In this document: positions 1 through 10,143 of the stretch, piece after piece
Position numbering within the stretch: the first letter of the stretch is position 1
Layout: the number at the start of each line of letters is the position of its first letter
Assembly (NCBI GenBank): GCA_036971615.1
Contig: JAYKKR010000022.1
Location: forward strand, 372,001-436,000
Direction of reading: 5' to 3'
Length of the DNA: 64,000 nucleotides
Source: Amyloporia xantha
Lineage: Eukaryota; Basidiomycota; Agaricomycetes; Polyporales; Adustoporiaceae
The notes under the pieces: generated by a model
The model's database searches: none
What the model saw: the letters and a program-made list of their open reading frames with translations, nothing else
What the model was told of the DNA's origin: nothing
Position numbers and translations under genes: made by a program

Positions 1-537
1 TCGGAACTTGCCGAGATACGTCCAGCGTTGAAGTTTGAACGTTGCCAGTGAGCGCTAGTGAGCACTCAGTACTGAGTGCCGTCCTCCCCTCCTCTAAGGT
101 CACAATCTTAGAGTCTGCCTACGGGAGACTAAGTACTGAGTACAGGAAAGGCGACCATTAGCTACGCAGCAGGCCTGCGCCACGCTGAAGATATGACAGA
201 CTAGTGTCCCGAATTCAGGCAGTAGATTCTGTTTCACTGGCAACTGCTCAAGTTTCAAAATGTGTCCTATGACGGACGGACGGACTTCCATTGCCAACTC
301 ATGTTAAACTATATCTGTCAGAGGATTCAGCGATACTTTATGGGAGGACTCGTATATGAAAACAAAAATTATATTTTACCATACATGAGTAAAACCTAAT
401 AATACAAGCAAATGTCTCTCGAGCTGCATCCTGTGACGTTCCAACGGCTCCGCATTCTCATCCACAAGGGACGAACGAATGATCATGTGAACCTCCGCTT
501 CATGCCTATCATACACCTGGTAGGTTTCCGGATCAAG
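1..537. other. no gene seen; 3' flank of the P450
   Basis: I see no convincing coding sequence. A short palindrome-like cluster built on the words GAGTACTGAGT and ACTGAGTACTGAG lies at about 65-145. The rest is the presumed 3' UTR and intergenic DNA downstream of the minus-strand P450, whose stop codon is at 538-540. Confidence 0.5.
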
Positions 538-2510
538 CTATCGTGTACTTGAAGCTGTGCCGACAGTTCTCAGCATTACTGCAATGCTTTGATGCACAGC
601 ATAAATACGCACCGGTGCGTCGGACTCGAGAACAACATTATACCGGCGGAAGATCGTAGCCACAATGATATGAAGCTGCATCACCGCGAGATTGCGACCG
701 ATGCACGCCCTATGTAAACAACACGATCAATGAGTCAGAAATTGTGAAATTCATAAATGTGCAACGTCTCTTCCTCACCTTGGGCCCACGGAAAACGGCG
801 CAAAGCTCTGCTGCATCCGCGCCTTGGTCTCGGCGTCCGCCTCCAACCAGCGCTCGGGATAGAACTCGGCGGCGTTCTCGCCCCAAATAGCCTCGTTCCG
901 ATGCATGCTGTATGTCGGCACGCTCACCCAGGTGCCTTCCTTGAAGTGCTGCCCCAGAATAGTCATGCCTCCCGCAGGCACGACACGTGGAAGGCCGCCA
1001 CCGACGGTGGTGTGCACTCTGAGGCCTTCGTTGATGACTGCGTCGAGGTATGGGAGATCCTTCACCTGTTCATATGGGATGACGTCGTCACAGGGGGCCC
1101 CAAGCGCTGCATCGAGCTCGGCTTGGAGCTTCGCCTGGACACGCTGTTCGCGGGCGAGGTAATACATGATCGCACATGATGTACTGAAGGAAGTCTCAGC
1201 GTTAACGATGACTCGGCATGCCGAAGACTTACTTTGCAGTAGTGTCCGCGCCAGCAATGATCAGAACGAACGCCTCAGCACTCAGTTCATCGGGGCTGAG
1301 CGGGTTTCCCTCGTCATCACGAGCCTCCAATAGCCTCCCGAGCATATCTTCCCGAGCTTCAGGTTTAGCGAGCCGGCGCGCAACGGCAGCAACCGATAGG
1401 CCTGCCACCTTGGGCGTTATCTTGCACCCACGTCTGAATTGCGGGAGACGGGCCACGATCGGGCGCCAGTGCATCGGAAGGAGGCCGAGACAAGTATTGG
1501 CTTCCCCGCGATCAGCAAATGCCTCGATGACGGAGAGATCTTCCGTCTCCAGCACGTATTCGTCGGGACGTGCGATCGCTTTCATGCCATCGTTGTTGGA
1601 CTTTGCGGTTTTTGCCACGTCCTTTGCTGCAGTGAGCATGCCAAATGGCGATCCGAAGGCGAGATCGCCTAACGTGAGGAGACATCAGGTGTGGCTAAGA
1701 GAGGGTATAGGAGCAATCCAGATAGACGTACCAATCGTGTCGAACGACCAGAAGCTGAACCCTGGCAGGCAGAGGCGTGATGTGTATTTAGTGCATCGTC
1801 CTTTCCAAGAGCGAGGAAGAGCACTTACAGGGCATACAGTCGAACCAGACCCGACTATCATGTACCTTCCACGCAATGTCTCCCAGCATCCCTTCCGTTC
1901 GATCCCCGTCTGCCTTATTAGCATGTCCGTATAGCGTGTCCCATTGCTGGACGAATTCTTGCACGTATAGACTGGTAGTACTCTCCAAGGCTCGTACGCT
2001 CTGGGGCGCAAACATGTGCGACTCGATGCGGCGCTTCCTCGCGTGATCGACGCGCGAACGTGTGGTGAAAATGTTCCTCATGCGGAAGTTGCTAAAGGCA
2101 TCGTAGAAAGGAGACTTCAGTGCTCCCGACGCATGGCCGTAAATAGCGACTAAGGCAGACGGATCCGCCACAGAGATATGATCGGGGGCGAGCCGGACGA
2201 AGGGCCCTGAAGATACGTGACGGAGCGATCAGCACGCTATCGATTCGGTGACAAATGCGCAGGGAGGAATACCATATTTCTTATGCAAGTCGTCGACAGC
2301 AGTGGACCAACGATTGCGACTGACGATCCAACCCAACCAACCGTGCGATGCTTTGGCCAGGAGGGGTCCGGGATATGCTCGGAGTCCGTACGGATCGGCC
2401 ACGTAAAATGCAACATGCACTGCAATGGCAATAATCGGAAGGAGAATCACTAGACTGGCTAAGTTTCCTGGCCAGTTTGTGAGGATATCCCGGTATTGGA
2501 CGAAGGACAT
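538..2510 (-). CDS. cytochrome P450, CYP53 (benzoate 4-hydroxylase)-like
   Basis: Haem-thiolate monooxygenase, probably ER-anchored. It reads from an N-terminal hydrophobic segment ([17 protein letters not shown]) and a proline-rich hinge (AYPGPLLAK) through the I-helix motif AGADTT, the K-helix ExxR (EGLR), the PERW motif and the haem-binding loop [14 protein letters not shown]. The loop is completed by the last exon, whose acceptor is near 710, and the gene stops at 538-540. At least five introns are needed; joins such as [16 protein letters not shown] support the model. The minus-strand TATA-like box near 2598 rules out the ATG at 2624. ATGs at 2552 and 2510 are both possible, and 2510 places the membrane anchor at the usual distance. 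The segment after the anchor ([12 protein letters not shown], then a KKYG block) resembles fungal CYP53 benzoate para-hydroxylases as I know them. Substrate is inferred, not shown. It lies 2.7 kb from the oxygenase array. Confidence 0.85.
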
Positions 2511-5023
2511 GCCCTGCCCGGTCCTAATGTGAGGAGACTCGGAGAAAGTCATGGCTTCAGTGGGGTGAGATAATGACCAGCTGCTCCGTAGGAAGCTTTT
2601 ATAATGCCCCCATGGCGGTACCAAATTTATTCGGAATGGAACCTGTGATAACCAGGAAGCCCGCGCATTTGAGATTCAGCCGCAACATGAATGCAATCGT
2701 TAGCGCCGCAGAAGCCAGCTAGCTTCTTGTGCGACACCAGCGGACGCAGACACGGAGGATGCGACGCGAACGGGCGGGTATGTGTGCTTGTTCTAAGTCG
2801 TTTGGCGATGCCATTGGAATAGCATCGCACAAGCGGTGTTCGAGTCAAGTAAGACCTTGGGAGAGCGAGTGGTCTACTCACAGGCAACTGACTCGGCTTC
2901 TCGATACAATGGAAGCTAGTCGGCTGTGTATTCTTATACACCTGGTGATCCTCTAACATCGTGTGGTCGGCTTGGGTGAGTATGCAGCATGACTTATACA
3001 TGTGAGCCTTCAGCCGATGATGTCGCTTCAAATTGCACTCACCGCTGTCAAGATTTGTTGTTTGAGCTGAACTTCTCCCAGACATTTTCCGTCGCTGATG
3101 ACATTACATAACCAAAGGAGGACAATCTATTGATTCTGGGCCCGAACACAGGTTGACTGGCCAATCAGAGGGTGACAGAGGCCGTTCATGTTCAAATTCC
3201 GGAAACACCAAATGTCTGTAACACTGGATGCGGTTTAGAATATTTTCCAGTGAGATATGGTGAAAATATTGTAAAGTAAGTCAAAATACTTTTAGCATAA
3301 TCGACTCTTGAGTATTTGGAAAATATGGAAAATATATTGTATAGGCTAGAAGATATTGTAAATGTGCTCAAAAGATTAGGATATCAATTGAAAAATATTA
3401 GGATTTTGTTTGCTGTAAAGGGCAAAACTTATTCTGACTATGTTTAGAATATCTTTAGAATATACTTGTCAGAAGTATTCTAAACCGCATCCAGTGTAAT
3501 CAGAAAATGACTTCCCTATCGGAAAATGTCTGAGGGATGTCCGCCCGTCGAATATCTCATCTAGCCCGCGGTGACTGTAAATTGAAAATTCGAAATTCCT
3601 ACCCGCGCGCGCGCCAATGACAGGCGCCCACAAGCGCCCACATTGGGTTACATAAGTCTGTGGACGCTCATAAGGCGCCGGCGTCCCAACGTTGCTCTTC
3701 AGCTTCATCATCATGGCAGTCCATTCGCCGCGACACTCACCCCCGTACAGGATGCTCTTGCCATCTGCTTCCGTGAGAGGGCACTGGTCTGATTTTGTCG
3801 CCTCTCAGGGGCCAGTCTTTAGGACTGCGTGACGTGGCATAACCTATGACAACATGGTGCGGGCACATTTCGAGCTTGATGAAGGCTGGTTCTCTGTTGT
3901 ATATACAATGGGAGATCAGTCGAGAGCTGTGCTTATCATCTGTCTGCTTCATGGAGTTGCCATCTGGCCTCGCAAGCGTGCGGCCGGCTTTCGCTGTTCT
4001 ATCGCGTCTTGGCTGTCAGTAACCCTACACCGCTGATGACAGCGCAGTGTTCGGTATCTGGGCCCAAGTTTCCCTCGTGCTCTGTAGAAGGCACGACAGA
4101 CTCTTGAAAAAGACGTATGAGGAACACATAGTGTTACCGGCCGACGTTCGTGTTTCATTCCATTTCGCGGCTCGTACTTGACCATGAAACTTCGGTGCGA
4201 CGCCCATTCCAGACCAGCAATGTGCTGCCAGGAGTATGTGCAATTTTTTGCTTTCTGTTCTCCTTGGAGACTATTGTCTTGTTCAGTGTTTTCTGTCGCA
4301 AATGTGACGTTACATGTCCTGTATATTCTAGTAGATCATAGCGGCATAGTGGTCCATGACTGCTGTAATTGAATAATTTATGCTTATTGAATGCCCTGTT
4401 TTTCCCCCTGAATTGCCCGTAAGAGACAAGTGTCGAGCCAGTATATCTAGAATTGCAATCCTAGAATCATCCTGGTGTTGTTCAATTACAGTGACTCAAG
4501 ATGTGTGTTCTTCGTGCTTACACAAGGTTAATCACTTTATTCATGGTATTAGACTCGCGCTTGACAACTCTCAAGCTGAAAGCCTTATAACAGGACGACA
4601 TGGTCATTGATGACTACGTTACAGTAGTCGGGTCTTTCGCAATCTGGCATCTCAAATTCCCGCTTTTAGCGACCAACGGGACGTTCCGATTGGCTCATAT
4701 GGGCGCTTCCTAAATTGCGAAAAGTGGAGTGTGTCATCCTTTGCAACTCTGGATCACATCAAGTTTTATTAGCAATCGTACTTTCGCCTGCAGTACAGGG
4801 CCGTATCTACCAGAAGCGCTTGTTGTGAATTAGTGAGACTTTGATACTTTGTCGAACTTAGTAAACCACTGAGGTACGTATGTTCCTTCTGACGGGTTCA
4901 TGTAAGCAACTTCTGATCATGAGATATCCACTCGCACCATGCTGCGGTATGACCTTGCGTCATGACTCATCGGGCTTCAAAGTTACACCTGGCAGCTACT
5001 GAAATGATCCATACTGGAGTATG
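2511..5023. other. intergenic region without a supported gene
   Basis: It holds the P450 promoter, the small inverted-repeat element at 3221-3497 and otherwise non-repetitive DNA. Short open frames occur on both strands, but none shows a family resemblance or a believable splice model. A GC-alternating patch (about 3600-3620) and a moderately AT-rich interval after 4200 are the only compositional features I notice. Confidence 0.4.
3221..3497. mobile_element. MITE-like inverted-repeat element, 277 bp
   Basis: The left end, ACACTGGATGCGGTTTAGAA beginning at 3221, is repeated in inverse orientation at the right end, finishing at 3497. The match runs 22 bp (ACACTGG to AGAATA) without mismatch. 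The interior is AT-rich, full of GAAAATATT and ATATTTTC words, and has no open frame. The left side is preceded by TA; on the right a TA occurs only if the last T is shared, so a TA target duplication is possible but off by one base. Size, lack of coding capacity and perfect ends fit a non-autonomous DNA transposon. Confidence 0.75.
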
Positions 5024-5115
5024 TCGATGGCAATATATTGCGACGGCTGACTGATACACTGCTTAGAAACGATGCCTTCATTGACCGCGTCTGCCGGTTT
5101 CAGAGTGGTATAAAA
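5024..5115 (+). promoter_or_regulatory. promoter of oxygenase copy 1
   Basis: A TATA box (TATAAAA) lies at 5109-5115, 61 bp before the ATG. Upstream, at 5024-5055, the words TCGATGGC and GGCTGACTGAT are recognisably the same module as the one before copies 2-4, but shorter and more diverged. Confidence 0.5.
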
Positions 5116-5175
5116 CCGAGGTACCAACGATCTCCATTCTACAATATCCTACTATCTGTCCTCATACGTCTCACC

Positions 5176-6111
5176 ATGACTACAGGCACACCCCTCACTC
5201 CCCGTGACGTTCCTACGACTCTGAACTATTACAAGCCCATAGGCGATGAAGCCCCCTACCAGTATGTCGAGCAGGCGCCCGAAGGCGTCCCGAAGTCCAA
5301 CATCGGGTTAGACGTCCAGCTCGTCGTGATTCACGATGCGCGCGGGAAAGAGGCGGAGTTTTCTATCGATACAACGGGCTTCCAGTTCGTGAAGCACGCC
5401 AGCGCCGAGAAGGAGTTCGACAACGCCCAGTATGTTAAGACGGCGTATTACAAGGAAGTGGAGGAGCTCTTGAAGAAAGAGACCGGTGCCAAGCGTGTCT
5501 TCATCTTTGACCATACCATAAGGTTCGCAGACTTCGCTTCGTCATTTCGGAGGTGAGACTGACGGCGGGGTCTTGGTATAGACGTCACTCTGCCGACCGT
5601 GGACCTGTTGTAAGACTTGTATTAATTATCGGCTGTTCTCACCAGTGACTGACGCGACATCCTCCTCCAGGAACGCGTCCACATTGATCAAACCTTCGAG
5701 GCGTCCGTGCAGCGTGTCCACCAGCACCTCGGTGCCGAGGCGGACCGTCTCCTCAAAGGACGCGTGCGTATCGTCAACGTCTGGCGCCCCATTAACCACC
5801 CCGTCGCACACAAACCGCTCGCGGTATCCGACTGGCGCCACCTCGACACCGCGCACGATCTGGTCCCTACCCGCCACATCTATCCCGACCGCGAGGGTGC
5901 CACCTTCAGCGTGCGCTACAACCCGAACCATAAGTGGTATTATCTCTCGGACCAGACTCCGGCGGAGGTCACATTGATCAAGTGTTACGACTCGGAGGTG
6001 GACAAGGCCCGCTTGACGCCGCATTCCGCGTTCGAGGATAAGACGAGTCCGGCTGAGGCTCCGCAGAGGGAGTCGATTGAGGTTCGGTGCATTGTCTTCG
6101 ATATCGAGTAG
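5176..6111 (+). CDS. CmcJ/NvfI-type Fe(II) oxygenase, copy 1
   Basis: Predicted 271-residue protein from exons 5176-5522, 5582-5609 and 5671-6111; the summed length is an exact codon multiple. It belongs to the fungal and bacterial family that includes CmcJ, AsaB and NvfI, 2-oxoglutarate/iron-dependent oxygenases of secondary metabolism often annotated as methyltransferase or GA4 desaturase. Candidate metal ligands are the HxD of VHIDQT (about H129 and D131) and the histidine of LTPHSAF (about H243). The start ATG is followed by TTGTPLTPRDVPTTLNYY, matching the N-termini of the other copies. There is no signal peptide or membrane segment, so a cytosolic enzyme is expected. It is the most diverged of the four tandem paralogues, and its middle exon is only 28 nt against 52 nt in the others, which removes eight linker residues. 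Substrate cannot be told from sequence. Confidence 0.85.
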
Positions 6112-7360
6112 GAATTTTGGAATGCTGTTTGCACTACCACCAATGTCGCTGTGCTCTAGCTTCCTAGTAGTATGATCCTTACGGCTACATCTATGACGTC
6201 AATATTAATTATGTTGATATAGTACGGAATTTATGTCTTGCTTTGGTCGCACGAACGTATTTTTTCCTCTGAGATTTCAAGAGACCTTGTATACAGTCTG
6301 GTGCATACTATGTTCTGGATTAAATAGGAAGAGAACACTTATTAAGATAGGCATGTCGCCCTCTCGTCCCCCCTGCAAGTCGTAGTGCAGGAAAATGTGA
6401 CTTGATGTCCGCCTTGTTATCAATTGTGCCTGATGATGATCGGCGATGCGGGGAAGGATTATCGGGAGATTTCATCGGTATACAAATCCAGGCCTGTGCC
6501 GGTAAATCGTGACAGATGGCAGTACTGTTTCCCTGTAACATTCATTTATGTTAAAGGTCCGGAATCGAGCAGATATTATGAACAACCGCAATTCGCACCA
6601 TGTCGGTGTGATATTATTTCGCATGAGAAACGTTGAAAGACGGAGGTGGAAGGCCGAACGGTGGAATCAACATTAATCAGCGTTCTACCGTTACCTTGGA
6701 ACGCTGAACGGTGGAACGCTGAATAATGTCGATTGGAATAACAGATCCTTACAATTTGATTTGCGCAGTGATGGCATGCGTTCAGAGTCTAACACGCTCC
6801 CGAGATCAAGGGCCTACAAAAATGGTAGTTGTGGTCGAAATAGCGACTTCATCTTTGTTTCAATGACGCCTGCGGCAACACGTAGAGATCCTCATAAATA
6901 TTCGTCAGCGTATATAATGAATGAGTACGCACAGTTACCGGCGCAGATACTGAAAAAGTCGCATGGATTCCGACGAACGCGGTGAAGACATTACGAACGA
7001 GCGCTTGTCACTGTGAAGTGCTCCGACCAGAGTTAGTTGGCCAGACTGAATCTCGAACATTAGAGTGTATTTGCACAGACCTAGAGTGTATTTGCACAGA
7101 CCTAGGTCTCGCTTATCAGCCAATCAGATCACGAAAACGTAAGAAAATTTCCTTTTTGGCCGTGACCTAGGTCTCTGCAAATACACTCTATTCAATGAGG
7201 TTAGTAAGCTGTTCGCATTGCCAACTGGGTGTGTAACGTTGCTATATGCCGTTAGCACGCGTGCTACATACTGCCGAGAATTTGATGGCAATGTTGCGTC
7301 ACAGGACTCCCAAAGCACGACATATACCGTCTGTTCGCACAGACCTCGCAGGTCCCTTTC
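6112..7360. other. intergenic spacer between oxygenase copies 1 and 2
   Basis: No gene seen. Around 6660-6725 a short phrase built on GAACGGTGGAA/GAACGCTGAA recurs two or three times. A 109-bp inverted-repeat element sits at 7082-7190. The spacer is about four times longer than those between copies 2, 3 and 4, in line with an older duplication. Confidence 0.4.
7082..7190. mobile_element. Stowaway-like MITE, 109 bp
   Basis: Terminal inverted repeats of 27 bp begin TAGAGTGTATTTGCA at 7082 and end in the reverse complement TGCAAATACACTCTA at 7190, with one mismatch (C versus G at position 16). Both ends carry TA, the usual target of Tc1/mariner-derived MITEs. A second copy of the left 21 bp lies immediately outside at 7061-7081, so the left end is duplicated in tandem. 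There is no coding capacity. Confidence 0.75.
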
Positions 7361-7466
7361 CTTCGATGGCGTTATGATGTGAGAGGCTGCTGACTGATCC
7401 CGTGCTTACATACATTAATAGTGTGAGCTGCGGCTACCGAGTCCGAAGGATATGGAGAATATAAAT
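7361..7466 (+). promoter_or_regulatory. promoter module of oxygenase copy 2
   Basis: Upstream block CTTCGATGGCGTTATGATGT...GGCTGCTGACTGAT at 7361-7398, second block GCGGCTACCGAGTCCG near 7430, then TATAAAT at 7460-7466, 79 bp before the ATG. The same order and spacing recur before copies 3 and 4. Confidence 0.65.
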
Positions 7467-7544
7467 GCACGATAATGGCACTCTAGCTTGGACAGATCCC
7501 AATCCAAACCTGTACGACTTGAAATCCTCCTTTGCATTATCACA

Positions 7545-8490
7545 ATGGCGACAGCTGCAGTCCAGACGCCGCACGATGTTCCAACCATTCTCAATTACTA
7601 TGCTCCCGTAGGCGACGAGGCTCCTTACCAGTATGTTGAAGAGCCTCCTGCGGGCACCCCGAATACCAACATTGGCACAGACCCCCATCCTGTTGTTGTC
7701 CACGATGCTCGAGGCAGGGAGTCTGACTTCACGATCGACACGACGGGTTTCCAATACGTGAAGCACACCAGCGCGGAGACGGAGTTTGACGATGAGGAGC
7801 GCATCAAGACGGTCTACTACAAGGAGGTAGAGGACATCTTGAAGAAGGAGGTGGGTGCCAAGCGGATCTTCATCTTCGACCACACAATCAGGTATGAATA
7901 AACGATCTATCCTCTGGTGAATGAGGGGACTAATACTATGAAATAGGCGCAAGCCTGTTGAAGGGAGCAGCGGCAAGCCCGACCGTCGTGGTCCGGTGGT
8001 GAGTCTCCTGTAAAGCATGCTCGTTAATTTCATCTAAGCCCTGGCATAGGAACGTGTCCACATTGATCAGACGTATGATGCCTCTGTCAAGCGTGTGCAT
8101 TATCACCTCGGTGAGGATGCCGATCGCCTCCTCAAAGGGCGCGTGCGCATCATCAACGTTTGGCGTCCTATTAAGAACCCTGTCGCGCACAAGCCACTCG
8201 CTGTCTCCGATTGGCGGTACCTCGACGAGACGCACGACCTCGTTCCGGTGCGCTTCATCTACCCCCACCGCGAGGGCAGTACCTTCAGCGTGCGCTACAA
8301 CCCGAAGCACCAGTGGTACTATCTGTCGAACCAGACGCCGGAGGAGGTGACGTTGATCAAATGCTACGACTCTGAGGTGGACAAGGCCAGGTTGACGCCG
8401 CATTCTGCATTCTGGGACAAGTCGAGTCCCGCGGAGGCTCCGCACAGGGAGTCGATTGAGATTCGCTGCCTGGTCTTCGATCAGGAGTAG
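7545..8490 (+). CDS. CmcJ/NvfI-type Fe(II) oxygenase, copy 2
   Basis: Predicted 279-residue protein from exons 7545-7891, 7947-7998 and 8050-8490 (347, 52 and 441 nt, the same pattern as copies 3 and 4). The N-terminus is MATAAVQTPHDVPTILNYYA. Metal-binding candidates are the H and D of VHIDQT (about H137 and D139) and the distal histidine in LTPHSAF (about H251). An arginine-rich strand near the C-terminus (ESIEIRCLVF) would suit co-substrate binding. All splice sites are GT-AG. The ATG at 7545 is chosen over earlier in-frame possibilities because it follows the TATA box by 79 bp and aligns with the ATG of the other copies. The enzyme should hydroxylate, desaturate or endoperoxidise a small metabolite; which one is unknown. 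No sign of decay: frame, splice sites and proposed ligands are intact. Confidence 0.85.
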
Positions 8491-8676
8491 AGGAATCTGC
8501 TGGAAGCGATAGGGTCTTCGTAATGCCTGTTTGTATGTATGTATCAGTAGAACGAGTAAGGTGCTGCACATATTGTACCCTGTCGAGGCGTGCTCCTATT
8601 AGCTTAAGGTAGCGAATATGATCCGTTTGGACGTGATGAAGTGCCGGTCTCTGAGTCCCTGCGAATGACCACTCTC
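8491..8676. other. 3' region of oxygenase copy 2
   Basis: Presumed 3' UTR. It contains a phrase (TGCCTGTTTGTATGTATGTA) that recurs almost unchanged after copy 3 (about 9810) and, more diverged, after copy 4 (about 11126). The duplication unit therefore included the 3' flank. Confidence 0.5.
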
Positions 8677-8753
8677 CTTCGATGGCGTTATCATGTGAGA
8701 AGCTGCTGACTGATGAGCCACGGTTAGCGAGTCCGAGGGAGATAGATATAAAG
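8677..8753 (+). promoter_or_regulatory. promoter module of oxygenase copy 3
   Basis: CTTCGATGGCGTTATCATGT...AGCTGCTGACTGAT at 8677-8714, GGTTAGCGAGTCCGAGGGAG at about 8722-8741, TATAAAG at 8747-8753. The ATG is 71 bp downstream of the box. Confidence 0.65.
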
Positions 8754-8824
8754 GCACGAAAGGCGTTCTTCCTTCACCAGTCCTCAGTACGACTCGCACT
8801 CGAAGTCAACATAGCATAACCACA

Positions 8825-9773
8825 ATGGCTACAGCTACAGTCCTGTCTCCGCACGATGTTCCGACCACTCTCAACTATTATGCCGCCATAGGTGATGATA
8901 CTCCTTACCAGTACGTCTATGAGCCCCCAGAGGGCGTCCCGAAGAACAATGTGGGAACGGACCCGCACCCCACTGTCGTTCACGATGCACGCGGAAGGGA
9001 GTCTGAGTTCACGATCGATACATCGGGCTTCCAATATGTCAAGCACGTCAGTGCCGAGAAGGAGTTCCTCGATGAGGAGCGCATTAAGACGATCTACTAC
9101 CAGGAGGTCGAGGACATCTTGAAGAAGGAGACAGGTGCCAAGCGAGTCTTCATTTTTGACCACACCATTAGGTCTGTTTAAACGGTCAATTCTCCAGTGT
9201 ATGAAAGGACTGACATTGTGATATAGGCGTAAGCCCGTTGAAAGCGTCGATCGCAAGCCAGATGCCCGCGGTCCAGTAGTAAGCCCGCCTTTCTGCAGAA
9301 TGTCAGCATTCATGTGCTGACGCCGTCTCCAGGAACGCGTCCATATCGACCAGACCTACGATGCCTCCGTCAAGCGGGTACACTACCACCTTGGTGACGA
9401 GGCCGATCGCCTCCTCAAGGGACGCGTGCGCATCATCAATGTCTGGCGCCCTATCCAAAATCCAGTCGCGCACAGGCCCCTTGCCGTCTCCGACTGGCGC
9501 CACCTTGACGAGGCGCACGACCTCGTCCCCGTGCGTCACATCTATCCCCACCGCGAGGGCAGCACTTTCAGTGTGCGCTACAATCCGAAACACCAGTGGT
9601 ACTACCTGTCGAACCAGACGCCGGAGGAGGTCACATTGATCAAGTGCTATGACTCAGATGTGGACAAGGCGAGATTGACGCCGCATTCTGCGTTCTGGGA
9701 CCAGTCCAGTCCCGCGGAGGCTCCTCACAGGCAGTCGATCGAGGTTCGCTGCCTTGTCTTCGACCAAGAGTAG
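8825..9773 (+). CDS. CmcJ/NvfI-type Fe(II) oxygenase, copy 3
   Basis: Predicted protein of 279 residues from exons 8825-9171, 9227-9278 and 9333-9773. It begins MATATVLSPHDVPTTLNYYA and is clearly closest to copy 4. HxD (VHIDQT) and distal histidine (LTPHSAF) are present, so the enzyme should be active. The middle exon encodes the variable linker (KPVESVDRKPDARGPV), which is the part that differs most among the four paralogues. Intron sequences are also similar to those of copy 4, which points to a recent duplication. Like its siblings it has no targeting peptide. Function beyond an iron-dependent oxygenase of secondary metabolism is not deducible. Confidence 0.85.
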
Positions 9774-9966
9774 AGGTATTTTCTGGAGGAGATAGTAGTT
9801 CTCGGAATGCCTGTTTGTATGTATGTATCAGTAGAATGAACAAGGTGCTGCATCCATGGTACCTTTTCGAAGCGTGCTCCTATTAGCCCAAGGTGTAGCG
9901 ATTATAATAACCCGTTTGGACGTGATTACAATGCTGGCCTCCCCGCGATTGATCACTCTCCGAGTC

Positions 9967-10064
9967 CTTCGATGGCGTAATCGTGGGGAAGGCTGCTGAC
10001 TGATCCTATGCTGACATATTATGAGCTGCGGTTAGCGAGTCCGGGGGAGATAGAGAATATAAAA
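9967..10064 (+). promoter_or_regulatory. promoter module of oxygenase copy 4
   Basis: CTTCGATGGCGTAATCGTGG...GGCTGCTGACTGAT at 9967-10004, GCGGTTAGCGAGTCCGGGGG near 10028, TATAAAA at 10058-10064, 80 bp before the ATG. Order and spacing match the modules before copies 2 and 3. Confidence 0.65.
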
Positions 10065-10143
10065 GCACGTAACAGCAGTCTTCCTTCATCAGCCCCCAGT
10101 TCAAACCAGTACGACTCGCACTCGAAGTCATAGCATAACCGCA

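Noticed and set aside
2552..2624. Upstream start codons for the P450
   Set aside because: The ATG at 2624 lies upstream of the TATA-like box near 2598. 2552 remains possible but leaves only a very short leader.
7061..7105. CRISPR-like tandem repeat
   Set aside because: Only two 21-bp copies, with an inverted third copy, in a eukaryotic context; explained as the duplicated end of a MITE.
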